Positions 10,371 to 22,650 of a stretch of DNA of 64,000 nucleotides are shown one piece after another. Numbering within the stretch: position 1 is the stretch's first letter; each line of letters begins with the position of its first letter. Position numbers and translations under genes: made by a program. The DNA comes from Lutraria lutraria (taxonomy: Eukaryota > Mollusca > Bivalvia > Venerida > Mactridae): positions 5,193,029-5,257,028 of the forward strand of contig OZ026843.1 in assembly GCA_964023205.1 (NCBI GenBank), written 5' to 3'. The notes under the pieces are model-generated. The model searched no databases, was not told where the DNA came from, and saw only the letters and a list, made by a program, of their open reading frames with translations.

Positions 10371-11497
10371 GAGACTGTTCTGCTTAATTTTAAACCGGTA
10401 ATGCATATAATTCATTCAGAAAGTTCTTGCCTTTCGTTTTAGATAATCACATATATCGCGTGTACTCACATTCCTTATCCGAAGATATAAGGCCGGTCAA
10501 AATTCGAACCTAGCACCAATTAAGATTATTCATATAGGTCTTTGGCGAAATAGCCAAACGTTCTAAAAATACTTAAAGACTATTCAAATTCCGTACGATC
10601 TATTTTCATTAGCCTTACTCTTGATTCTGTTAAAAAAATATTCCATGACGCAATTATTATGTCAAATTAAAAAACAAGCGGTTAAATAAAAATGAATAAC
10701 AGACATGTACATGTATGTAGTATAATTAAGTATCACAGCGTACACTCGTGATCGAGTTATGTTATTTTCCAATACTATTAATTAAATAAACCAGCAGGAA
10801 TATCTATATACATGTAATAAGTAACTGTATTGAGTGGTATGTATGGACATAAACATGTTCAGTTGTATATTATTTGTTTGTACCTTACATGATTCATGTA
10901 CACTAAAACTTCTAGCACAGTAGAAATCCTCTGGATTCTTGGTGTTCAAAATCGAATTTTTCCATTGAGGTTAAACTTCACACAAATAGCAAGGAAACAG
11001 TTGGCGACTTTCCTGCTTTAACGGTAGTAAAATACCATTGTGTGTAAATGATTTTGTGTTAAATATTGTCGGTGTTTAATGTATGATGTTTTAAATTTGT
11101 ATTTAAATACTAGTAAATGAAAGGAATCTTATCCTACATGGTTAATTGAAAAGCGGTCGAATTATTAAAGCCGTCGATTCGTGTGTCAACACTCAACACG
11201 TACCTAACCATTCCTAGAAATTGAATGTAATTTTGAATATTAAGACATGATACTTGTTTTAGCTTAAAATCAAGACAACAAAGTGTGCATTGATTTTTTT
11301 TATATTTATTACAAATTAAACAAGACAATATAAAAATAAACAAGTGAAACTATAGTTTTATTCTGGTCTTCTGACAAGCATCATTATGTACACGCTTCAG
11401 TATCAGATGATTTCTTCCAATCTCTTACCACTGTGACATGTATGTGAATAACAAGGAACAAAATCTCTAGATACTAGATAGAAATTGGATTTCAAAG

Positions 11498-11735
11498 ATA
11501 GTTCAGTTAAATACGGCGGCCGGTCACCTTATCATTTTCTCTGGACTGTGTTCTAACCAGTACGTACTTACCCTTCTGCACGGAGTCGACAACTTCTCCA
11601 CATATTGAAGAAAATCGATATTTTGTTAAATTTTCATAGAAGGGTATGACCTGCGCGCTGCAAATAAGATTCAAACCCGTATCGTAGGGTTACTAGTCCA
11701 GCTCACTTACACAACCACTGGATCACGGCCACGGC
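11498..11735 (-). mobile_element. tRNA-derived SINE, family C copy 2
   Basis: The most complete family member. Its minus-strand head reads 'ggccgtgatccagtggttg' (A-box like), then 'gggtttgaatc' (B-box like), then the shared body 'aggtcatacccttctatg' and 'ctggttagaacacagtcc', ending in 'ggtgaccggccgccgtat'. Confidence 0.8.
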
Positions 11736-12135
11736 GGATTGGATTTCAACAAACCCATCCATGTATTCTATGTACAACATAGCAGTTACATTTATGTATA
11801 TTCAAATGACAATGTTTTGTATGAAATGCAGCTAAGAACTATGTAAGATAATATTTATAAAAAAATATGAAATTATAAATGTCTGAATGTTCCAATGAAT
11901 GAAAAGACATTTCAAACAAATTGTTTTAAGTACATGTGTACCAGTACAAACACTGAACAAATCCAAAAAAGGAACGGTCCGGCTAATCTGTTTGAACTGT
12001 TACCGCTTGTTACAATATCTGAAAAAATATAAATAACATACAATCATAATGCAGAAACGATGTCACATATTTTAGTTGTATTTATGAAACGATCTCCTCC
12101 TGCAGCACGTCGGTCACATCGACGAACTACATGTA

Positions 12136-12308
12136 CAATCAAACTTGTGCTAGCGGTCACATTCGAATAAAGGTTACCCTGTGAATAATTTTCATTTTAA
12201 AACATCATTGATTATTTAGAGCAGAATTGAAATTAACCTCTGAATAAAGGTCACTTGTCGACACATTATGTCTCTCCCAAGGCTGACCTTTGTCCACAAG
12301 TTCGTCTG
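12136..12308. mobile_element. MITE family E copy 2
   Basis: TA (12134-12135), then CAATCAAACTTGTG; it ends CACAAGTTCGTCTG. Internal 'gaataaaggtcac' blocks match the other family E copies. Confidence 0.6.
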
Positions 12309-13216
12309 AACATTATTATTGGTTTTCTTTTATACAAAATACATATGAATAGTTTACATTTCTTTCATTAATTTGCTCATTGAACCAACGACAGGTAGTA
12401 CTGTTGTTCAAGAACTCGAGACTAAAGTCAAACTTGTGTAAATGGTGAGAAAAGTGTGCTAAACAAAGTCTAGATACATAATCTTATGGCGTTAGTAACT
12501 GTTATTATTAGACAAAATCACTATTATGACCATACTTTTTGGGGTTCCCAGGCAATGGGGCTCCCCGATTAGGATTATTAATATCGAGGATTACACTCAG
12601 TGTAAATGATTACTATAATGTGTATTACATACTGTAAAAGGTGCCAAAGTCTCAAAGGCTACTCAGAGTCTCACTCTGGCATAATCATCTGGCATAAGCA
12701 TTGTGTATTTTCTCTTACATGTATTATATTCTATAGGTTCAGGTTATGTTGTTATTCTAATATGAAATGCTGAAATCGGTGTACAAGAATATAAAGAAAA
12801 TAGTATCACATTGTAAACAATGATACATGTGTTTGGTAAACTTGTCTGAGGTATATTGTTACTCCATATTGTATTTCTAGGTTAGCAATAATTTATTGTT
12901 TGTGTTAAGCGAAGTACCATAAAACCATAAAACGGAACACGTATTTGAAATTATCAGTGAAATATAACTGTAGAATACCAGCATGGTCCTTGTATAGTAT
13001 AAACAAATGTGACTCGATTCATTTTTGGCGTGTTCAAGAGTGGAAAAACACTTTTATAATCCATCAAATAATCTATATATACTTATTAAAAAATCGCCCA
13101 AATAATGACGTGACGAATAAATAAAAGTCTGTCCGTGTGACATCTATTAGAAAAATCGGTTTATAATGTATACAAGGCTGAATGCTTTCATGAAAAAATT
13201 AGTTTCTTTGCAATTA

Positions 13217-14150
13217 CAGTTGAATCTGGTTATGTCAAACTCGCTTATATCAAAATTTCGGTTATGTCAAATTGTTTCTTTGGGTCCCGATTTTTTTGCT
13301 CTTTCTCTATATGAAATTAATCCGCTTACCTCCAATTCACTTATCTCCAAATTTCGTTTATGTCAAACTAATTTTTTTGTCCCCCTGACTCTAATTAGCA
13401 TGTAGTTTGAGTTGTTTATCTCAAAGTTGGAGCTAATCGGCGAACAATGGACGCTTTCACACCTATATCATGACATTTTGCTAATTGAGCAATTTAAAGG
13501 CTCCAGGAGATTTATAATCGCGTGACAAACAGAAAGCACAAGTGTAGTGTAGCATGATTATCATACCTGGTATTTGACTAAATTAAAATTATGGAAGGTA
13601 AGGTAAACAAACACACATCACGTATAACATCGGCTGCAGTGAGTATCCGAATACTAGGATACTTGTAGGTTTAGCTTGAAAATCGAGTATGATTACTTGC
13701 CACCTATGATAGTGTTGGACTCCAATCTTAGTAAAATGATCTTAGCTTGATAAAAATAATTATTTCCGAAAGTGTGATCGATGTTGCAAAAACGCCTTCA
13801 TCTTACATTATGTACGGAATGTGGTCACGTCCGAAAATATGTAAAGTTAGACGATACGTATTTTCGAATTCTTACAACAAATTTCGTCTTATGTTGGGAC
13901 ATTAATTGTTGATATCAATTATTATGAATAGATACATAATTATTTTGTTTCTTCTCTACGTATGCACATGTTTTATTCAAGCAAAACGTAATCATACATG
14001 AATTGTACGTAATATTTTTATGAAGGGTATACACACAAATACTTTAAAACTTGTACTGTATGATTATACAATATCTGTTTATCTCAAATTTCGGTTATCT
14101 CAAACTAATTTCCACGGTCCCTAGGAATTTGAGATAACGAGATTCAACTG
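13217..14150. mobile_element. 934-bp pogo-like non-autonomous element with TA duplication
   Basis: The left end CAGTTGAATCTGGTTATGTC and the right end (inverse: CAGTTGAATCTCGTTATCTC) form terminal inverted repeats, and both abut TA (13215-13216, 14151-14152). Next to each end are several repeats of 'ttatctcaaattncg', typical of pogo/Tigger-type elements. I see no transposase frame inside. It lies just beyond the last recognised Ig-gene exon. Confidence 0.8.
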
Positions 14151-14310
14151 TAATTTCCAACACTGTGACATTATGTAGTCAATTATTGGCATCTAAAGTG
14201 GCATAGTGAGGTTTATGTTTGCAAATAAAAGTACATGTTATGGCACGTGAGTGTAAATTTAATAATTTCAAACAATTTCGACGAAAACCTACATTGTCAT
14301 TGCTAATTAC

Positions 14311-14515
14311 CTGTGTGTATGTGAAACTCTTGAGAGTAAGCTCTAAAAGCCCCACCAGTCGTTTGTAATCCGGGTACCTCACACCGGAATTTAGTAAATC
14401 CGGAATCCGCCACTGATACCTGATAACGTAATTTAGACGTTCTCATATATTCACATTGGTACAGCGATGGATTACCGTTGTCTATACTGTCTCCTACTTG
14501 ATCAGGGTAAAACCG
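14311..14515 (-). CDS. Ig-domain secreted/surface protein, exon 4 (second half of Ig domain 2)
   Basis: The acceptor is TTATTTTCAG; the exon is phase 0 in, phase 1 out at ACACAG|GTAATT, 68 codons plus one base. It supplies the C-terminal strands of Ig domain 2, with V-S-V-A-D-S-G-F-T-K-F-R-C, the D-x-G-x-x-x-F-x-C pattern around the second canonical cysteine. If the donor is not used, translation reads through Gly-Asn to a TAG at 14303-14305. The protein could therefore end here as a two-Ig secreted product, or continue into exons I could not find. Confidence 0.8.
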
Positions 14516-14547
14516 CTGAAAATAAAATGCAAATGTAATTGAATTTA

Positions 14548-14668
14548 CAGTCAAACTTGTGAACAAAGGTCACTGTTGGGAAATACAAAATGTGGCCATT
14601 ATTAAAGATTGACCTTTATTGACAGGGTGACTTTAATTGGGAGGTGGTCGCTAACACATGTTTGACTA
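14548..14668. mobile_element. MITE family E copy 3 in Ig-gene intron 3
   Basis: 121 bp, CAGTCAAACTTGTG at the left and ACATGTTTGACTA at the right, abutting TA on both sides (14546-14547, 14669-14670). Inserted in the intron that splits Ig domain 2, 32 bp from the exon 4 acceptor. Confidence 0.75.
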
Positions 14669-15076
14669 TAATTGCATATTTTAAAATCTTAATATCTTAA
14701 AATTAAGATAAGATCATTGTACATTTTAAAATTCTATAGTATATTGTTACTTATAATATACACCATGTAATGATATTTGGGATATTCAATAATCCCATGT
14801 TTAACAGCCATGCTTCCTCTCCATCATGGTGATTGTGTATTCATTATAGACAATATGAATTTTATGCACATTTCATAATAAAATCACTTTCTTTTATTTT
14901 CACCAAATCGATTTAATGAGTCTGCACTGCTTTAAACGCCAGTTACGTCACGCGTTGCTACAATGTACTGTTCAAGGGAAGTAACCATTGCGGGAAGTTT
15001 GTTTGATTGACTATTTCATTATATTGTAAGATTGTAAGTACAAATGTATATAACTAAATTTCATAATTATGTTCAC

Positions 15077-15255
15077 CTGAAAATCGATGTCCTGATAAGC
15101 CTTTCTGTACCATTCTATGAGTGTAGACTGTATACCACCTATATAACCATTACATGAAAATTCTATCTGACCATCTCTTCCCACCTGTGACTGGTTCTGC
15201 ATCATCATATAATTTTGCAAATTTATTGCAGATATCTGTAGATTTCTGGGTTGAA
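15077..15255 (-). CDS. Ig-domain secreted/surface protein, exon 3 (first half of Ig domain 2)
   Basis: The acceptor is TTTCGTTTCAG; the exon enters in phase 1 and leaves in phase 0 at TTTCAG|GTGAAC. It contains the first canonical cysteine and the core tryptophan of an Ig fold (IEFSCNGYIGG...LIEWYRKAY). A phase-0 intron splitting the domain before the D strand is the obvious explanation for the missing second cysteine, which exon 4 supplies. Confidence 0.82.
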
Positions 15256-15310
15256 CTGAAACGAAAATTGTTTGGAATATTTAGCATTGTTTGTTTTGTT
15301 TACTAGGGTT

Positions 15311-15410
15311 TGACGCCCCTTGTCAACAGTCAGAGTCGTATGAAGCGGACAGTTCACCGAACCATCGTTCCTGGGAAGAATCAGTACTAGACACCCACCC
15401 TCCTTCACGC
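15311..15410 (+). repeat. Dispersed repeat family D, copy 2 (in Ig-gene intron 2)
   Basis: Shares 'tgtcaacagtcagagtc', 'ttcaccgaaccatcgt', 'tgggaagaatcagtacta' and 'gacacccac' with 33850-33975, differing by scattered substitutions. Confidence 0.7.
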
Positions 15411-15489
15411 TGGTCCGGACAAGTCCGTGTTATAGAAGTTCCATTGTGTTAAATTACACTTATATTCGAGCAGACAAAAATTGAAATAA

Positions 15490-15656
15490 AGTCGAATCTG
15501 TGTCTACCTCCGAATAAAGGCCAGCCTGTGAATAGAGGCCATTCTTTTTATTGATTATTTAAAACAAAATGACCCCGACTAGTAGCAGTCTGTCAATAAA
15601 GGCCATACAATTATTTTGTCTTTCCTAGGGGTGAACTTTATTCATAAGTCTGACTG
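15490..15656. mobile_element. MITE family E copy 4 in Ig-gene intron 2
   Basis: Contains 'cctccgaataaaggccag', 'gtcaataaaggccatac' and a right end 'cataagtctgactg', matching the family E structure. The left terminus is degraded. Confidence 0.6.
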
Positions 15657-15973
15657 AACATACGAATTGATAAAACAAAAATAATTACACTGTACATGTA
15701 CCTAATTAGAAACTTCATAATACGTACTGTCAAGCTTGAGTTAAAGATTCACCTTGTGAACCAAGACTATTCTTCTACATCCATATTCCAAATTACCAAA
15801 TAATATACAATACATTGTACATACCCCTGGTCATATGAACAGACAACTGTGTAAGAAAGCCTTATTTTCTCTGTGTCTTTATTTGTTGAACAGTGTTCCT
15901 AGGCTTGACAGCACATATTCGTATGTACGATGTATTTATATAACATACAATAAAATATACACTTGGATTTTAC

Positions 15974-16408
15974 CTTGGACAGTGAGTGATGCGCTTGCAT
16001 TCGTCTGTTGGGTTTCATAGCTGAAAGGCTTATACGTTATAAGACAATGGTATGCAGCCTGGTCCTCGCACGTCATCCGTGATACAAGATATCTAGCTCG
16101 TAGTGAACTTGAGGATGGGTTGTTAATGTTAATAGAACCCTCCAAAGAAGGGGCTTTTGATTGGATATCATTCGGTACACCGTTGCTAAATTTTGGAGTA
16201 TTTGCGCTTGAACCAAGCGCCGCTATTTCTGCTAATGGATATGATTCTCGTTTTAGATACATTGCATACACGGCATCTACATTTCCGAGATTGTCTGCAA
16301 TACACTCTATGCGGACCTCGGACGTTGAAGGAGATTGTGTTGGTTGGTTCTCGTTGGTACCTTCCAGTGATACCGTGTTTGGAGTGATCACCACTCGAAC
16401 ACCAGATA
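15974..16408 (-). CDS. Ig-domain secreted/surface protein, exon 2 (complete Ig domain 1)
   Basis: A 435-nt exon, phase 1 at both ends, with acceptor TTTTCATTAAAG and donor CAAG|GTAAAA. This symmetric 1-1 exon is the classic unit for one Ig domain. It starts VSGVRVVITPNTVSLEG; the first cysteine is in EVRIECIAD, the second in AAYHCLITY, with an extra cysteine four residues before D-Q (MTCEDQAAYHC). The end is ASLTVQG. An N-A-S glycosylation sequon lies near the C-terminus. Domains of this kind occur in mollusc immune-type proteins, including the Ig part of fibrinogen-related proteins, but no fibrinogen domain is seen, so no specific gene name is given. Confidence 0.88.
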
Positions 16409-16720
16409 CTTTAATGAAAAGAATAAATAAACCTGTCAGTTTTACCCTGATCCTTATGTAATAATGATATTTTTATACATGTATTATTTTTAGAATTACA
16501 CTTCAAATAAATAAAATCAAACAAAATAACCGCAAAAGTAGTTAAAAAGTTGTTTTCTAATGATTTATCGTTTTATCTATATTAGTACGTATATTTTCAA
16601 ACTAAGTACATGTATTTAGCCTTTTGTAATAATTTAACTTGAAAGATGACATACTACTTAGGTATCAATAAAAATAATATTCACAAAACAAAGCCATGGA
16701 TTAAAATATCTAAACCATAC

Positions 16721-16784
16721 CATTTTGAATCCGAAAAACAACGCAAATAATTCCAATAAGCAAAGATGAGAAAATAGATTCCAT
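16721..16784 (-). CDS. Ig-domain secreted/surface protein, exon 1 (signal peptide)
   Basis: The ATG at 16784 (context GAAAATGG) opens 21 codons plus one base before an AATG|GTATGG donor, phase 1 and compatible with exon 2. The peptide MESIFSSLLIGIICVVF has a hydrophobic h-region of about 12 residues followed by R-I-Q-N-G, a normal secretory signal; cleavage near the exon junction is likely. A TATAAAG box lies about 82 bp upstream. The gene thus encodes about 290 residues: signal peptide plus two Ig domains, exported from the cell. It lies between PDK and Hox1 on the same strand as both. Confidence 0.85.
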
Positions 16785-16865
16785 TTTCTTCGTAATTTCA
16801 CTAAGAGCGTTTTAAAGCTATTTCCCTTTCACATGTACACTCTTTATTCTTTTCACGAATTTGTA

Positions 16866-16872
16866 CTTTATA
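16866..16872 (-). promoter_or_regulatory. Candidate TATA box of the Ig-domain gene
   Basis: TATAAAG on the minus strand, preceded by TATATAA (16873-16879), about 82 bp upstream of the exon 1 ATG. That spacing leaves a 5' UTR of roughly 50 nt. AT-rich context makes chance TATA-like strings common. Confidence 0.4.
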
Positions 16873-17351
16873 TTATATAATGGTGACTAATCATAATGTA
16901 GTCATACATGCTGGGTTTGGTGTCTCCTTGTTGGAAAAACACGATGATGGCCAAACAATTTATAGGGCGGATCTGTATTTTTAACGGATTGCAAAAAAGT
17001 ATGATATTTTTCATTGTCAACGAAGAACTATAATAAGCCTTCTCTCACTTAGGTCAGTATATGCGCTCTTCTCCGTTCCTGCGCCCAATGATAACGACAC
17101 CACGAATGCTATAAATCTGTTTCATGAAAGCACCAAGTACCAAGTAGAATAAGCAATAAAATAATAAACTAATAAATTAAAATAAGATATGGTCATGTTG
17201 AAGTGTCTCTCAGCATGAAAAACAAACAAAGCCAATAAAACCGTGACAGTCAGAATATCGACCAGCATGACTTTTAGTCACATTATAGAAAAAGACGCCA
17301 TATCAAATTCATGAATCAATTTCAAATTCTAAAATCTGCTCAAGTTTTATC

Positions 17352-17945
<594 letters not shown>

Positions 17946-18210
17946 TGATAGAGGAATTATATGATACAGTCATTGCCTAGTTCTCCATACACATTTGGTT
18001 GTCAAACGTAAACGTGTAACTCTCTAATTACGTCTATAATGACTTACTTTGGTGATAATGACAACAATGTCGATTTTTCACCACATGCGGAGAAGTTGCC
18101 GGTTCCTAGTGGAAGTGGTTAGAATATAGGCCATGTAAACTGTATATAACTGAATAAAATGTTGGCGTTAAATCAAAATGAATTCATTAAGTAATAAGCA
18201 TCGTAACGAC

Positions 18211-18273
18211 TAAACTGGTTCCCGTTAACTTGTGTGTACAAAGCCACTGCATCATGGAACGGGAACCAGTTTA
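18211..18273 (+). mobile_element. Foldback element family B with perfect 9-bp target duplication
   Basis: Inverted ends TAAACTGGTTCCCGTT and AACGGGAACCAGTTTA enclose a 31-nt middle, 8 bp shorter than the 10300 copy. The 9-mer CGTAACGAC is repeated exactly on both sides (18202-18210 and 18274-18282). A 9-bp duplication is typical of Mutator-like transposition. Confidence 0.9.
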
Positions 18274-19806
18274 CGTAACGACGAGTTAACAGACGTAGGA
18301 TGGAAGAGTGCGTTCCCTTTAATTCGCAAGTTAGCTGTGTTAGCGGAGATTTGAATAGGCCGAATAACAAAATACCCATGTAAGTACAAAAAAACAACAA
18401 CACCCCGCCATCGTCAAAGTATAATCGCTCAAAACAAAACCCGCTATACAGTACATGTATGCAGAATTACGTACATGTATCATTGTATAAGTCATACAAT
18501 AGAACTATGGTAGAAGCTAGTACATATAATACATTGTATCTCCTATTTGGGAATGTTCGAACCCCGGATGCGGCTCATATTGAAGGCTTTGCATCTAAGA
18601 CCATTCTTCCGTTGGTCTAAGGGATTCAAGTGGCCGGATGAGTTGGCAGTTAATTGTGGAGAGCAAGGTTCAAACTGGTATAGAATTCATGAAAGCTTGT
18701 TACTTTTTAGACATAAAACCATTAATTGTATCATAAAGTATGAGCCGAAGTATATCAGCCAATTAAGAAAGAGATTGCTATGTTATATTTGATATCAATA
18801 TTAAGGAATAATAAATATTCAGTAAAGAAAATCTAGAATTCGATATTTTTAAGTGTTACATCGAGAACCTTATTAATAGCCCCTGTGTCATGTCACCATC
18901 GTTTAGCAAGAATATGCAGTCGTCTCTGATATTTTGGCTCAATTTATTGTGTTAGAATAATTAGCAGGTAGAGATAATTCAGAAACATGTATGCGAATAA
19001 AAGCCATTTTGTGAATAAAAGCTACTGATAAACATACAATCATGTACATATTTTATATAATTTACCAAAATCAAAATCAGAATAAAGATTGACAATCCAT
19101 AAAAGTAACATTTTCGCCCTCAATTTGCGTCCTGAGTTCATTGAATGACAGTACATGTCTTTAAAATACATGTAAATAAATTTTTAATCGTTCGAATGGT
19201 CAGGAATGGAGTTTAGAATGTTTCCATTCAGCCCGTGTTGTCGCAATAAAAGCACAAAAAATCGTTAAAAATCATGAATAACATCTGTCATTTAATTATT
19301 TCTGTATTATGATTTAAATTACTATATTAAGTCTTTGCGGAGAACGAAATAATACCATTAAAAAATCTTGATAAAAAATCTGAAATCGCTATTTCACCAA
19401 GGGAAATAACTGTGAAGAGGTTGTAATCAATTTCCAACGCATTTATCTCCCTTTGTATGTTCAAAACTGTCAGCGCGTGATTTATTGGTGATTGACAGCT
19501 CGGGTATCGTCTGCAGAACTGACATTGACTTTAGATAATAATAAAAACATCATATCGCTTAAAGACAAAGACAATGTAAATAGTGTTTGGAGCTGAGAAA
19601 TTTGTTTTAAAAGTGTTTTTTTACATTCATGACAATGGATTTGGTCAATTTTTGACCGGAATATATTCAATCTACGTTGATGATCGCTGCTACACCGAGA
19701 CGAACTTGGACAATAAAATGTTTTGTGCTTCCGCAGCTGATATCATCTCTTGACATGGAGGTAGGACGATTGTTTTCATGTTTTACCATGTAGCATGCAT
19801 GTTGGA

Positions 19807-19954
19807 CAGGTCCGCAGGAAGCAATTTCAGATTGAGGGGGGGGGGGGGGCTAATCATCAGGTCAGATTTTGTTCGACACCTGAGTTAGAATTAGTCGAAG
19901 CCCCCTTTAATAACCATAGAATCTGATCTAGCCTCCCCGGTAACTACGGCCCTG
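19807..19954. mobile_element. hAT-like MITE, 148 bp
   Basis: The left end CAGGTCCGCAGGAAGC and the right end (inverse CAGGGCCGTAGTTACC) resemble hAT termini (CAGGGGCGTAG type). Flanking 8-mers ATGTTGGA and TTGTAGTA match at 5 of 8. A poly-G run of about 13 lies inside. Confidence 0.55.
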
Positions 19955-20504
19955 TTGTAGTAAATACCTTACATTAATTGCTAGTTCTGGGTCCCATAAC
20001 TAAATTGGTCTTTTTTATTTCGTCTTGTTGACCATTTTTGAACTGCAATGCAAACGTATCATCGTCAAAGACCCTTCGACTAATTAATTGCGTGACCGTC
20101 GCAAAGCGTTCAAATGCTTTGACCAGCTGTATTCTGAAAGGGTTGCAATTGTACAAAGCGATATTTTTATTCGGGGCTGGCAATGATACTTAACACCATG
20201 ATAGCTGACCTTATTCAAACGATGACCTATCTAGATTAAAGCGTAGTGCTCACCTGCATGAAAACCATATCATGTGATGGGACCTTTTGTCCAAAGCAAC
20301 CTCAACGTACGCTTTGATTTCTGCGAAATTTACAAAATAGCCGAAACCATGCTTTATCTAATGCGTTCACTGGCGAATCACGATTTACTCAGTGTTGTAA
20401 ATATCGATCGACATAGACTCCGTCATACATGTATAGTTTGTCAAATTATGTACATTGAGCGCATTTTGAAAATTGCAAAACACTGAGATGCCTTTCGCAT
20501 GTTA

Positions 20505-21112
20505 CCATAGGGGCGTAGCTGTCTTTAGTACGTATAGTTCCTAGCATGTGAATCGCTCTAGAAATATATACAATTTCAAAATCTGCAACTGTGCGTCATG
20601 ATAAGGTTATGGTCTCAAAAGTTCAGTTTGCCAGTTGCCACCAGTTAAAGTCCCATAAGCATATACATTTATCGGTCTTAACAGTTTCTGTTTATTCTAT
20701 AACAGAGGAATCCGGTGTGTTTTCCTCCCGTGCATACTTTATAGCAAGAAAAATGTTTCCAAAACCACTATCGTATTTTTTTCAAAATCATTGAAAAAAA
20801 TACTATTTATAGACCAGCTGTGTTTTCCCGCAGTCATATTATGCACACGGCATTAAGTGACGTCACGCGACCTATATATTTCAAGTTTACAAAAGCAAAA
20901 TACACAGCGAAATTAGTGCTTTTAGAAGAAAAGGGCTTGTTTCGTCGGTAATAATTATCTTGGGATAATATCAGCAAATGTTTGTTTTTAACGTATATTT
21001 TTTTATTGCAAAAAGCTCATGGGACTTTCATGCCTGTACTACAAAACATTTCTTCAGTATGTGTTCCCAGATCCCCAAAATTATTAAGGGCTAACGAGTA
21101 GCTACGCCTCTG
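20505..21112. mobile_element. Probable second hAT-like element, about 600 bp
   Basis: The left end CATAGGGGCGTAGCTG and the right end (inverse CAGAGGCGTAGCTACT) look like hAT termini in opposite orientation. No clear 8-bp duplication is seen, and the interior shows no transposase. Confidence 0.4.
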
Positions 21113-22493
21113 CTTACCTTGCCCCCCCCCTCCGCCTGACATAAAACAGGTGCCGTACACAGGGTTCGAACTAACAAATCAGAGGTCTCCATACCAATCA
21201 ATATCACTTTTGTACTAATGGGCTGCGCGGACGAATCAGAAATCAGAGGAACATTGAACCAAATAGGTAAGTTTTTCTTCATTTTTAAATTATTATATCA
21301 TGATCTCTGATTGCCAAACATATCTTCGTTATCTATGACGGTCGATTTTAGCTGATGGAAAATATACGCATTGGATTCCGTTTTACTATTTGATCATTTA
21401 TTGTGATTGAACCTATATATATTTGAAATGCTTAGATAGGCAATGTTCACCTATCTAAACAAGTGATAATATTAATTACCAATAATGAATACATGATATC
21501 AGTCAATCAAAAGACAGAACATGTATTCGAAAAAATGATATCTCCTATTCCAAAAGAAAGTCCATTTGTGATCCTGGATTTTTTTCAGAAAAAAGTGTTG
21601 TAACTCCAATTATTATGTAATATATGATATACCCATATCGATGGTGATATCATGTATTCAAATTGGACATACATGTATCACAAAAATGGATATAATAGTA
21701 AAACATCCAATAAAACGCGAGGCTTAATGCGCGCTGGCCGAGATGTTTTCAACATGATTTTTTAGCCAAAACATCCGATTGACAAATAAAATATAAACAA
21801 AGAAATGCAATGGCCAAGTCATGCATAAGAGATCGAAACGTTCGATGGACTTGTCAACTAGAATGGACTAGTTGTACGAGTACAGAGTATTTGTTTTATA
21901 CTGTTTCGATATGTCACAGTTTCTTTACCATCTTATTAATGGCGAATGGTGAACAATTTAGTATACTGAATGGTTTGTGTCATAAACGTGTTATTTGAAG
22001 TTAGAGACCACCAAAGTTATCGAGATTGTCTCCCTTCCTACGCGAAACCTGTTTCGCTCACCGAATAGGTGAACATAATCAGATTTTATTGTATGTATGA
22101 TATTTGATTATTTGTTCGGAAAAAAATAATGCACTGTAAACGTCTTCGCCCGCTCAGTATCACAATTAAATGTTCTTTTTTTGTTTAAAATAAAAGAAAA
22201 CATTTTGTATGCAACTTTTGCTAAAACTTTGAAGAAAATATTTGAAATGATTGCACGCAATAACTGAACATTGATACTAGGTTAAATGAAATGTTTGAAA
22301 AGTTGGTAGTATCCTTGATAAGGTGTCGACCACTGACTTGTTGTTTGTGACTTGTGTTCAAACTCTCCGTGGTCATAACATTATCTCCCGAAAAGATAAA
22401 CGTTGCCATTAAGAAAGCAGACATCAAAATAATGACTGAAATAAACCATTGATAAATATGTCTGAAGATCCGTAAGCTACATGTATATAAATA

Positions 22494-22650
22494 CAGTCAT
22501 ATCTGTGTTAGCAACTACCCTCTAAATACAGACGCTCCCTTTAAAAAACAAAACCGTCATTGATTATAAGAAATAATTGACCTCCTTTAAAGGCCACCTA
22601 TCAATAAAGGCCACACTATATCTTTCCCAAGTGTAGCCTTTGCTATGTAC
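22494..22650. mobile_element. MITE family E copy 5
   Basis: Begins CAGTCATATCTGTGTTAGC after TA; the interior 'caataaaggccacac' and 'cccaagtgtagcctttg' match other copies. The right terminus is unclear. Confidence 0.55.

Larger units (their letters stand above)
9427..13216. other. Intergenic region between PDK and the Ig gene, mostly repeats
   Basis: Apart from the duplication, foldback elements, SINE and MITE entered separately, the sequence is AT-rich and shows no supported exon. If the Ig gene has exons after 14311, they would have to be in this interval or in 13217-14310; I looked for a transmembrane or fibrinogen-like exon on the minus strand and did not find one. Confidence 0.5.
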
